Shown here: one piece after another, positions 6,094-12,656 of the stretch
How the letters are laid out: every line of letters begins with the position of its first letter
How positions within the stretch are numbered: position 1 is the first letter of the stretch
DNA from: Bacteroidales bacterium
GTDB taxonomy: Bacteria > Bacteroidota > Bacteroidia > Bacteroidales > P3
Assembly: GCA_012837565.1 (NCBI GenBank)
Contig: DUQY01000052.1
Span: 1 to 12,656 of the forward strand
Length of the DNA: 12,656 bases
Direction of reading: 5' to 3'
Notes under the pieces: model-generated
Told to the model about the DNA's origin: nothing
Database searches by the model: none
Seen by the model: the letters and a program-made list of their open reading frames with translations, nothing else
Program-made: the position numbers and the translations under genes

Positions 6094-7209
6094 ATGAAAA
6101 GGATATATATATACCAAAAAGAGGGTTGGCCTAATTTTGTCTGGGATTATGATCTCGTATCACCACTATTACTAAATATTCGTTACTTACAAGGACAATT
6201 AATAGGAAAGATGAGTGTTTTTGGATTTGACTTTAAGAATGAAACACACTTTTCTACCTTAACCAATAATATAATTAAGTCTTCTGAAATTGAAGGAGAA
6301 TATTTGAATACAGATCAAGTAAGGTCTTCTGTTGCTAAAAGATTATCTATGGATGTTTCTGGTTTTATTGCTTCTGAAAGAAAGGTTGATGCAATTGTTG
6401 AAATAACTTTCGATGCAACAAATAACGCAAGTAAAGCTCTAACTAAGAAGCGATTATTTGGCTGGCATAAACTGTTATTTGAACAAGAAGAAAGAGATAC
6501 TAAACTAAGCATTGGCTCTTTTAGGAAGGAAGAAGGAGGAGAAATGCAAGTTGTTTCTGGTGCTTTAGGAAAAGAGAAAGTTCATTTTCAAGCTCCAAAC
6601 TGGTCTGTGATAGATGCTGAAATGGATAAGTTCTTGAATTTTATAAATAGTAAAAACGATATAGACAATATCCTTAAAGCAGCAATAGCTCATTTTTGGT
6701 TTGTAACAATTCATCCTTTTGACGATGGAAATGGAAGAATATCAAGAGCAATTGCCGATATGCTCTTAGCTCGTGCAGACAATATACCGCAAAGATTTTA
6801 TAGTATGTCATCCCAAATTAGGATTGAAAGAAAAGAATACTATAATATATTAGAAAAGACACAAAAAGGGGACTTAGATATAACAAATTGGATAGTATGG
6901 TTTTTGAACTGCTTAGAAAGAGTATTTAATCAAACAGATACTAATTTAAATAAGCTAATGTTTAAGTCAAAGTTCTGGGAAAACCATAAGGAAGTAGTCT
7001 TTAATGAACGTCAAACCAAGATGATTAACCTTCTTTTCAATGATTTCGATGGAAAACTAACCACCTCGAAATGGGCGAAAATAAACAAGTGTTCTCAAGA
7101 CACAGCACTTAGAGATATAAAAGATTTAATTGAAAAGTCAGTTCTAAGAAAAGAATTAGAAGGTGGAAGAAGCACGAACTACGAGCTAAATGCTCTCTTA
7201 CTATTATAA
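6094..7209 (+). CDS. Fic family protein (DUF4172-like N-terminus, Fic domain, C-terminal winged helix)
   Basis: Fic enzymes usually transfer AMP from ATP to a hydroxyl group of a target protein; the target here cannot be read from sequence. From the ATG at 6094 the protein has 371 residues. The N-terminal region opens with the W-P-x-F-x-W-D pattern of DUF4172-type Fic proteins. S63-S-E-I-E67-G68 fits the inhibitory motif (S/T)xxxE(G/N); lying before the Fic core, it makes this a class II autoinhibited enzyme. The Fic motif HPFDDGNGRISR is complete, with catalytic H207 and R215. A winged-helix domain occupies about 304-371. An in-frame ATG at 6055 would add 13 residues starting in the repeat directly after the terminator T-run and upstream of the -7 box, so I reject it. 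The gene has its own promoter candidate, terminators on both sides and no obvious antitoxin gene beside it. Confidence 0.92.
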   Translation: MKRIYIYQKEGWPNFVWDYDLVSPLLLNIRYLQGQLIGKMSVFGFDFKNETHFSTLTNNIIKSSEIEGEYLNTDQVRSSVAKRLSMDVSGFIASERKVDAIVEITFDATNNASKALTKKRLFGWHKLLFEQEERDTKLSIGSFRKEEGGEMQVVSGALGKEKVHFQAPNWSVIDAEMDKFLNFINSKNDIDNILKAAIAHFWFVTIHPFDDGNGRISRAIADMLLARADNIPQRFYSMSSQIRIERKEYYNILEKTQKGDLDITNWIVWFLNCLERVFNQTDTNLNKLMFKSKFWENHKEVVFNERQTKMINLLFNDFDGKLTTSKWAKINKCSQDTALRDIKDLIEKSVLRKELEGGRSTNYELNALLLL

Positions 7210-7235
7210 TTTACTGAAACAAAGAGATAGGAAAA

Positions 7236-7250
7236 TGAAACGCTGTTTCA
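7236..7250. repeat. Short palindrome after fic
   Basis: TGAAAC and GTTTCA (7236-7241, 7245-7250) are perfect inverted arms around GCT. It lies between the fic stop and the shared terminator, without a T-run. It may protect the 3' end of the transcript or be chance. The rest of 7210-7279 shows nothing recognisable. Confidence 0.35.
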
Positions 7251-7279
7251 CGAAATTATTACGAAGATTCATTGGGCAT

Positions 7280-7315
7280 AAAAAAAGAGGCTGTTAAATT
7301 ATTAGCAGCCTCTTT
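7280..7315. terminator. Bidirectional terminator between fic and the M3 peptidase gene
   Basis: AAAGAGGCTG (7284-7293) pairs perfectly with CAGCCTCTTT (7306-7315). TTAA (7294-7297) and TTAG (7302-7305) extend the stem to 14 bp with one G-T pair, leaving loop ATTA. A run of seven A (7280-7286) on the left gives a U-run for minus-strand transcripts, and a T-rich stretch follows on the right for plus-strand transcripts. It serves the two convergent genes. Confidence 0.88.
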
Positions 7316-7336
7316 GTGTTTTATGTTTGGAAGGGA

Positions 7337-9466
7337 TTATTTTATAAATCCACTTCTTATTAGTAATGCGTTATTGGTTGGTTCGTGACCACGAAATGCT
7401 TTGTAAAGTTCCATTGGGTGTTTTTTGCCTCCTTTTGATAATACGTTATTTCGAAAAGATGTAGCAACTTCTTTATTGAAAATTCCCTTTTCTTTAAATA
7501 ATGAATAAGCGTCAGCATCTAAAACTTCTGCCCATTTATAACCGTAATATCCTGCTGCATATCCGCCTGAGAATATATGACCAAATTGTGTACTCATTAT
7601 TGAACCATCAATTGTTGGAAGAAGTTCTGCTTTTTCTGCGGATGCTCTTTCGATTTTCTCAACGTCCCCTGTAAATGGTTTTGTTGTATTATTCCATCCC
7701 ATATCCACTAATGCAAGGAATAGTTGACGAACGGTACTGTATCCTTGAAGGTACACTTCGCTTGCTTTTATCTTTTGGATAAGTTCTGCTGGTATTTTTT
7801 CTCCTGTTAGGTAATGTACTGCAAATAGATCTAAGAATTCTTTTTCTGTTGCAAAGTTTTCCATTATTTGTGATGGAAGTTCAACGAAGTCTCTGTAAAC
7901 TGATGTTCCTGATGTGCTTTCATAAGTACATTCTGATAATATACCGTGGAGGCAGTGTCCAAATTCGTGAAGTAAGGTGTTATATTCATCAAAGGTTAGT
8001 AGTGATGGGCTTTTAGCAGTTGGCTTTGTGAAGTTACATACCATTTGAATTAATGGTCTAACATCTTGTCCGTTTTGAATTTTTTGTTCTCTAAATGATG
8101 TCATCCATGCTCCTGAACGTTTTGATTCTCTTGGGAAGAAGTCCATATACATTATAGCCATAAATTTATTTGTAGCCTTATCCCAAACTTCATATGTTAC
8201 TACGTCTTGGTGGTATGTTGTGATTGCTCTGTTTTCTCTAAATTCTAAGCCATAAAGTTTGTCTGCAAGCATGAAAATACCTTCACGAACGTTTTCAAGT
8301 TGGAAGTAAGGTTTTGTCATTTCTTGGTTAATAGAATACTTTTCTGTTTTTAGTTTTTCTGACCAGTATGACCAGTCCCAACGTTGTAGTTCGCCTTCGA
8401 ATCCTTTTGATTGTGCGTATTCAGTAACCATTTTAATATCCTTCTTTGCAAATGGTAGAGATGATGCTAATAGGTCATCAATAAATGAAAGTACTTTTGT
8501 AGGAGTTTCTGCCATTCTATCAGTTAGTGCATATTCTGCATATGATGAATAACCTAAGAGTTGAGCCATGCGAAGACGATTATTAGTTATCTTAATAACT
8601 GTTTCTTTGTTGTCATTTTCGTTATTATTGTTTGCAATTCTGCTTGATGCTGTCCAGATTTCTTGTCTAAGTTCTCTGCTATCAGCATAAGTTATTACAG
8701 GAAGGTAGCTTTGGTAATCCAATGTAAATGCCCAGCCCTTAACCTTACGTTGTTTTGCAGTTTCTTTTGCTGCATCAATTGCAAATTGTGGAAGTCCTGA
8801 TAAATCTTTCTTATTAGTAACAACTTTCAAATAAGCGTTTTGATCAGATAGGTTGTTCTTTTGATACTTTAAGCTAAGAAGTGATTGTTCTTCTGAAATC
8901 TTACGGAACTCATCCATTTCTTTTCCTTTTAGTAAAGCACCACTTTTGATAAATCCTTTGTATGTCTTATCTAATAACATTCTTTGTTCTGTGGTAAGAG
9001 CAATATCATCTCTCATATCATAAACCGCTTTAACCTTAGCAAAAAGTTTAGGGTTCATATTAATATCGTTTCCATGTCTTGTTAGGTCTGGAGATACCTC
9101 TTCAGCAATTTGTTGAAGTGCACCGCTTGTGTTTGATTCGTTGATATTAAAGAAAACACTTAAAACTCTGTTAAGTAATCCTCCTGCATTTTCAAGAGCA
9201 ACAATAGTGTTTTCGAATGTAGGCTTTTCTTTGTTTTCGATAATTGCATTTACGTCCTTCTTTGCTTCATCCAAAGAGTAAAGAATAGCAGACTTGTAGT
9301 GTTCTGTTCTAATCTTATCGAAGGGTGGAGTTTGATAAGCTGTGTTCCATTCCTGCACCAAAGGATTTGAACTTTTAACTGCAGCAGCATCTTCTGGTTT
9401 CATCTGTGCTACTAACATTGTAGAAACTACTGTCATAATTAATGTAAATAAAGTTATTTTTCTCAT
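7337..9466 (-). CDS. dcp: Exported M3 family metallopeptidase, peptidyl-dipeptidase Dcp-like
   Basis: This is a zinc metallopeptidase of family M3A, which cleaves short peptides; the closest type is peptidyl-dipeptidase Dcp, removing C-terminal dipeptides. From the ATG at 9466 it has 709 residues. The first 21 (MRKITLFTLI..., ending VA|Q) form a signal peptide, so it probably acts in the periplasm or outside, unlike cytosolic E. coli Dcp. The zinc site is H500-E501-F-G-H504, with third ligand E529 in DFVELPSQ, 25 residues after the second histidine as usual in M3. The family's Gly- and Tyr-rich substrate region (SGGYAAGYYGYKWAEVLDAD) lies near residue 642 onward. An upstream in-frame TTG at 9493 would bury the signal peptide behind nine residues and lies at the expected transcript start, so I reject it. 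It stands alone, convergent with fic and divergent from fabD. Oligopeptidase A activity is an alternative; the family call is firm. Confidence 0.93.
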   Translation of the reverse strand: MRKITLFTLIMTVVSTMLVAQMKPEDAAAVKSSNPLVQEWNTAYQTPPFDKIRTEHYKSAILYSLDEAKKDVNAIIENKEKPTFENTIVALENAGGLLNRVLSVFFNINESNTSGALQQIAEEVSPDLTRHGNDINMNPKLFAKVKAVYDMRDDIALTTEQRMLLDKTYKGFIKSGALLKGKEMDEFRKISEEQSLLSLKYQKNNLSDQNAYLKVVTNKKDLSGLPQFAIDAAKETAKQRKVKGWAFTLDYQSYLPVITYADSRELRQEIWTASSRIANNNNENDNKETVIKITNNRLRMAQLLGYSSYAEYALTDRMAETPTKVLSFIDDLLASSLPFAKKDIKMVTEYAQSKGFEGELQRWDWSYWSEKLKTEKYSINQEMTKPYFQLENVREGIFMLADKLYGLEFRENRAITTYHQDVVTYEVWDKATNKFMAIMYMDFFPRESKRSGAWMTSFREQKIQNGQDVRPLIQMVCNFTKPTAKSPSLLTFDEYNTLLHEFGHCLHGILSECTYESTSGTSVYRDFVELPSQIMENFATEKEFLDLFAVHYLTGEKIPAELIQKIKASEVYLQGYSTVRQLFLALVDMGWNNTTKPFTGDVEKIERASAEKAELLPTIDGSIMSTQFGHIFSGGYAAGYYGYKWAEVLDADAYSLFKEKGIFNKEVATSFRNNVLSKGGKKHPMELYKAFRGHEPTNNALLIRSGFIK

Positions 9467-9502
9467 TTCTATGTTTTTAATATTATTTTTCAATTAAAGG
9501 TG

Positions 9503-9510
9503 CAAAGGTA
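9503..9510 (-). promoter_or_regulatory. Candidate -7 box of the M3 peptidase promoter
   Basis: On the minus strand this reads TACCTTTG, an exact match to TAnnTTTG. At 19-bp spacing the -33 position (9530-9533) reads TTAG, a poor match. Transcription would start near 9495, leaving about 29 nt before the ATG at 9466 and supporting that start over the TTG at 9493. Confidence 0.5.
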
Positions 9511-9604
9511 CGTTTATTTTGTCAAATTTCTAATAACATATAATGTAATTCTTTGCCAAAGCGTTATCATTAATGTAAGATTTTGATTTGTTTTTGAAAT
9601 CTCC

Positions 9605-9635
9605 TTTGAGATGCTGAAAAAATAGCTTATTTTTG
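9605..9635 (+). promoter_or_regulatory. Bacteroidota-type promoter of the fabD unit
   Basis: TTTG (9605-9608), a 19-bp spacer and TATTTTTG (9628-9635) match the consensus fully. The start of transcription would be near 9642, about 28 nt before the fabD ATG. It is divergent from the M3 peptidase promoter; the intervening 9511-9604 holds no clear operator. Confidence 0.8.
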
Positions 9636-9669
9636 CACACTATTTATAACTGATAAATAATAATTATAT

Positions 9670-10551
9670 ATGAAAAAAGCATACGTATTCCCAGGACAAG
9701 GCGCTCAGTTCGTTGGTATGGGAAAAGACCTTTACGATAATTCACCTTCTGCAAAAGCAATGTTTGAGAAAGCTAATGAGATTTTAGGCTTTAGAATAAC
9801 AGACCTTATGTTCTCTGGCACTGTTGAAGATTTAAGACAAACAAATGTAACACAACCAGCAATATTCCTTCATTCTGTAATCCTAGCTCATACATTAGGC
9901 GAAAGCTTTAAGCCAGATATGGTTGCTGGACACTCACTTGGAGAGTTCTCAGCCCTTGTTGCAGCAAAAGCAATGAGCTTTGAAGATGGACTACGCTTAG
10001 TTGCGGCAAGAGCAAACGCTATGCAAAAAGCATGTGAGGCAGTCCCATCAACTATGGCTGCTGTTCTTGGACTTGAAGACAGTCTTGTGGAAGAAGTTTT
10101 AGCAAAAATAACTGATCAGGTTGTTGTTCCTGCAAACTATAACTGCCCAGGACAACTTGTTATTTCAGGTTCAGTAGAAGGAATCAGCCAAGCTTGCATA
10201 GATTTGAAAGCAGCAGGAGCAAAACGTGCACTACCCCTAACAGTAGGTGGAGCTTTCCATTCTCCTCTAATGCTACCTGCACAAGAAGAGCTTGCAAAAG
10301 CAATTGAAAATACAGAAATTAATACTCCAATCTGTCCTATTCATCAAAACGTAAACGCCTTGGCGATGACAGACCCAAAAGAGATAAAGGCAAACCTAAT
10401 AAAACAATTAACCTCTCCTGTTCGTTGGACTCAAATATCAAAGGCAATGATTGCTGATGGTGCTACAACTTTTATTGAAGTTGGGCCAGGAACAGTTCTA
10501 CAAGGACTTATTAAAAAGGTTTTACCTGAGGGAGAGTTTATCTCTGCATAA
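9670..10551 (+). CDS. fabD: Malonyl-CoA:ACP transacylase FabD
   Basis: FabD moves malonyl from CoA to acyl carrier protein, providing the extender unit for type II fatty-acid synthesis in the cytosol. At 293 residues it is slightly shorter than the E. coli enzyme (about 309) but complete. The oxyanion motif FPGQGAQ is at 7-13, the nucleophile is S89 in GHSLGE (87-92), R114 fits the malonate-carboxylate arginine, and H197 in AFHSPLM is the catalytic histidine. The C-terminal EVGPGTVLQGL (270-280) is also typical. The start is set by the conserved KAYVFPGQG just inside the N-terminus and by the strong promoter upstream. It heads a unit with a nitroreductase gene 14 nt downstream and then gcvP. 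No other fatty-acid genes (fabH, fabF, acpP) are in view, so it is detached from the fab cluster found in many bacteria. Confidence 0.97.
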   Translation: MKKAYVFPGQGAQFVGMGKDLYDNSPSAKAMFEKANEILGFRITDLMFSGTVEDLRQTNVTQPAIFLHSVILAHTLGESFKPDMVAGHSLGEFSALVAAKAMSFEDGLRLVAARANAMQKACEAVPSTMAAVLGLEDSLVEEVLAKITDQVVVPANYNCPGQLVISGSVEGISQACIDLKAAGAKRALPLTVGGAFHSPLMLPAQEELAKAIENTEINTPICPIHQNVNALAMTDPKEIKANLIKQLTSPVRWTQISKAMIADGATTFIEVGPGTVLQGLIKKVLPEGEFISA

Positions 10552-10565
10552 TACAAAACAATTAT

Positions 10566-11099
10566 ATGGAATTCCAAGAACTTATATTAAAAAGACAAAG
10601 TGATAGGAAATATCTTTCAAAACCAGTTGAGCAAGAAAAGATACTTAAGTGCATAGAAGCTGCCCGTCTTTCACCCTCTGGTGTTAACTCTCAGCCTTGG
10701 ACATTTGTAGTAGTTGAAGAAGATGGTCTAAGAAAAGAAGTGCAAAAAGCAGCAGCTGGAATGGGTATGAATAATTTCGTAAGCCAAGCACCAGTCATTA
10801 TTGCTATTGTTTTAGAAAGACCAAATATAATATCCAAAATAGGTTCGGTAATGAAAGACAAGGAATATCCATTGATAGATATTGGAATAGCAGCCAATCA
10901 ATTCTGTCTTCAAGCAGCCGACATTGGCTTAGGAACATGTATGATTGGATGGTTCGATGAGAAGAAGATAAAAAAGCTTCTTGATATTCCATCTTCCAAA
11001 AGAATCCCTATATTAATTACTCTTGGCTATTCGGATGCAAGGCTAAGAGAGAAAACAAGAAAGCCGATAGATAAAATGTATAAACAAAATAAATATTAG
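10566..11099 (+). CDS. Nitroreductase family FMN oxidoreductase
   Basis: This 177-residue protein belongs to the FMN-dependent nitroreductase superfamily, whose members use NAD(P)H to reduce nitroaromatics, quinones, flavins or other substrates; the natural substrate cannot be told from sequence. Visible features are the FMN phosphate-binding R10-x-S12-x-R14 near the N-terminus, SPSGVNSQPW at 36-45 for FMN and dimer contacts, and the C-terminal half with GLGTCMIGWFDE (near 121-132) and the TLGY strand. It is at the short end for the family, like other compact Bacteroidota members, and no signal peptide is seen. It lies 14 nt after fabD and 4 nt before gcvP, so it is probably co-transcribed with both, though no pathway link is evident. 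Confidence 0.92.
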   Translation: MEFQELILKRQSDRKYLSKPVEQEKILKCIEAARLSPSGVNSQPWTFVVVEEDGLRKEVQKAAAGMGMNNFVSQAPVIIAIVLERPNIISKIGSVMKDKEYPLIDIGIAANQFCLQAADIGLGTCMIGWFDEKKIKKLLDIPSSKRIPILITLGYSDARLREKTRKPIDKMYKQNKY

Positions 11100-11103
11100 A
11101 ACA

Positions 11104-12656
11104 ATGATAACAAACAATTTCTCAAGACGTCATAATGGTCCTCAAGAAAAGGACCTTGAAGGAATGCTGAAGGTTATTGGCGTTAGTTCAATTGATGAGC
11201 TAATAGACAAAACCGTACCATCAGCAATTAGATTCAAAGAACCATTAAACCTTGCTCAAGGAATGAATGAGTATGAATATATTACTCACCTTAAAGGATT
11301 AGCATCTAAGAATAAATTATATACCTCATTTATTGGTATGGGTTACTATAATACAATTCTTCCTGCAGTTCTTCAAAGAAACATCCTTGAAAACCCAGGT
11401 TGGTACACCTCTTACACTCCTTACCAAGCAGAAATATCACAAGGAAGACTTGAAGCGTTATTTACCTTTCAATCAACAATTCACTCTCTAACAGCAATGC
11501 CACTAACCAATGCTTCAATGCTTGATGAATCTACATCAGCAGCAGAGGCAATGTTAATGTTCTTTGGCACTCGTACAAGAGAACAACAAAAAAATAATGT
11601 AGTTAAGTTCTTTGTTTCTGAGGATTTATTCCCTCAAAACATTGCAGTAATTGAAACAAGAGCTCTTCCAAAAGGAATTGAATTAGTATTTGGCAACCCA
11701 GATACTGCTGTCTTAGATAATACATTCTTTGGAGCAATAGTACAATATCCAAATCGCTACGGTGAAGTTAAAGACTATTCAGAATTTATAAAGAAAGCAA
11801 AAGAAAGCAATGTATTTGTTGCAGTTGCAGCAGACCTTCTTTCTCTTTCTCTTCTAACACCTCCTGGCGAATGGGGAGCTGATTGCGTTTGTGGTTCAAC
11901 ACAGCGTCTTGGTGTTCCGATGGCTTATGGTGGACCTCATGCAGGATACTTTGCTTGTACCGAAAACTTCAAAAGAAATATACCAGGAAGAATTGTTGGA
12001 ATAACAGTTGATGCACATGGCAACAAGGCATATCGTTTAGCTCTTCAAATGCGTGAACAACACATTAAGAGAGAAAAAGCAACATCAAACATCTGTACAG
12101 CAACAGCTATGGTTGCAATTGTAGCAGGACAATATGCAGCTTGGCACGGCCCTGTTGGAATAAAAGCAATAGCAAATGAGATTCACTCACTTTCAGCTAT
12201 ACTTAATAAGGAAGCAGCTCAATATGGCTTTATTCAAAAAAACAAAGCATTCTTCGACACCCTCCACTTCCAAACTCCAGTTTCAGCAAAACAAGTTTGC
12301 GCTAAGGCTGTTGAAAGCGAAATAAACTTTAACTTGATTGACGACAAACATATCTCAATCAGCTTTGACGAGGTAACAACAATTGAACATGTTAATCTAA
12401 TACTTTCAATTTTTGCTGACCTTGCTTCAAAAAAACACACAGACGTTAAGTTCGTAGCAGAGGTTTCAAAAGGAATTATCCCTCAAAACCTATCACGTAA
12501 GAGCGAAATCCTAACACACGAAATATTTAGCAAGTATCATAGCGAAACAGAGATGATGCGATACCTAAAGAAGTTGGAAGTAAAAGACCTTTCTTTAAAT
12601 AGAGCAATGATTCCACTAGGAAGCTGTACTATGAAACTAAATGCAGCAGCAGAAAT
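11104..12656 (+). CDS. gcvP: Glycine dehydrogenase (decarboxylating), P-protein of the glycine cleavage system (3' end outside window)
   Basis: The P-protein is the PLP enzyme that decarboxylates glycine and passes the aminomethyl group to the lipoyl arm of GcvH; the T-protein then forms 5,10-methylene-THF. The open frame runs from the ATG at 11104 to the window edge: 517 codons plus two bases, just over half of the usual roughly 950 residues. Conserved stretches are F-S-R-R-H-N-G-P at 6-13, Y-T-P-Y-Q-A-E-I-S-Q-G-R (104-115), LDESTSAAEAM (140-150), GSTQRLGVPMAYGGPHAGYFA (264-284) and PLGSCTMKLN (504-513). The last belongs to the second half, so this is the single-chain form rather than split GcvPA/GcvPB. 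The PLP-binding lysine lies beyond the window. The gene starts 4 nt after the nitroreductase stop. No glycine riboswitch is seen; expression probably follows the fabD promoter. Confidence 0.97.
   Translation, partial: MITNNFSRRHNGPQEKDLEGMLKVIGVSSIDELIDKTVPSAIRFKEPLNLAQGMNEYEYITHLKGLASKNKLYTSFIGMGYYNTILPAVLQRNILENPGWYTSYTPYQAEISQGRLEALFTFQSTIHSLTAMPLTNASMLDESTSAAEAMLMFFGTRTREQQKNNVVKFFVSEDLFPQNIAVIETRALPKGIELVFGNPDTAVLDNTFFGAIVQYPNRYGEVKDYSEFIKKAKESNVFVAVAADLLSLSLLTPPGEWGADCVCGSTQRLGVPMAYGGPHAGYFACTENFKRNIPGRIVGITVDAHGNKAYRLALQMREQHIKREKATSNICTATAMVAIVAGQYAAWHGPVGIKAIANEIHSLSAILNKEAAQYGFIQKNKAFFDTLHFQTPVSAKQVCAKAVESEINFNLIDDKHISISFDEVTTIEHVNLILSIFADLASKKHTDVKFVAEVSKGIIPQNLSRKSEILTHEIFSKYHSETEMMRYLKKLEVKDLSLNRAMIPLGSCTMKLNAAAE

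Noticed and set aside
9467..9493. Upstream TTG start for the M3 peptidase
   Set aside because: It would put nine residues ahead of a standard signal peptide and lies at the predicted transcription start; the ATG at 9466 is better.
1..12656. CRISPR array, insertion sequence, tRNA/rRNA, riboswitch or phage module
   Set aside because: I looked for regularly spaced repeats, transposase motifs, tRNA-like arms and integrase-type proteins and saw none; the only notable repeats are the short elements listed. No glycine riboswitch tandem is seen before gcvP, which starts 4 nt after the preceding gene.

Overview
The window looks like an ordinary chromosomal segment of a member of the Bacteroidota, probably of the order Bacteroidales. 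It is AT-rich. Its promoters fit the Bacteroidota pattern TTTG-N19-TAnnTTTG, best seen ahead of fabD at 9605-9635 and ahead of ffh at 99-129. Shine-Dalgarno sequences are essentially absent. The gene content also fits: a PorE-like OmpA-family protein of the type IX secretion (T9SS) kind, a Fic protein of the DUF4172-Fic-HTH type, and an exported M3 peptidase. I see no insertion sequence, tRNA, rRNA, CRISPR array, phage gene or att site.

Layout. Positions 1-50 may hold the last 15 codons of an upstream gene. A promoter at 99-129 precedes five tightly packed plus-strand genes: ffh (201-1523), folD (1528-2427), queE (2440-3075), an OmpA-family gene (3030-5021) that starts inside queE, and phoH (5037-5984). 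The gaps are 4, 12, -46 and 15 nt, so they are probably one transcription unit. It ends at a strong hairpin terminator (6021-6054). A lone plus-strand Fic gene follows (6094-7209). A bidirectional terminator (7280-7315) separates it from the convergent minus-strand M3 peptidase gene (7337-9466). A 203-bp divergent promoter region leads to a second plus-strand unit: fabD (9670-10551), a nitroreductase (10566-11099) and gcvP (11104 to beyond the window edge), with gaps of 14 and 4 nt.

How the genes work together. The first unit mixes protein export (the SRP GTPase Ffh and a periplasmic/outer-membrane protein resembling T9SS component PorE), one-carbon metabolism (FolD), queuosine/deazapurine synthesis (QueE) and an RNA-linked ATPase (PhoH). 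The last unit combines fatty-acid initiation (FabD) with glycine cleavage (GcvP). GcvP and FolD meet at 5,10-methylene-tetrahydrofolate although they lie in different units.

No clearly new multi-gene system is visible. The points most worth a second look are the four-arm nested repeat that combines the phoH terminator with the Fic promoter region, the 46-nt overlap of queE with the secretion-type gene and the hairpin inside the latter's signal-peptide region, and the predicted autoinhibited Fic enzyme with a C-terminal winged helix and no visible antitoxin partner.
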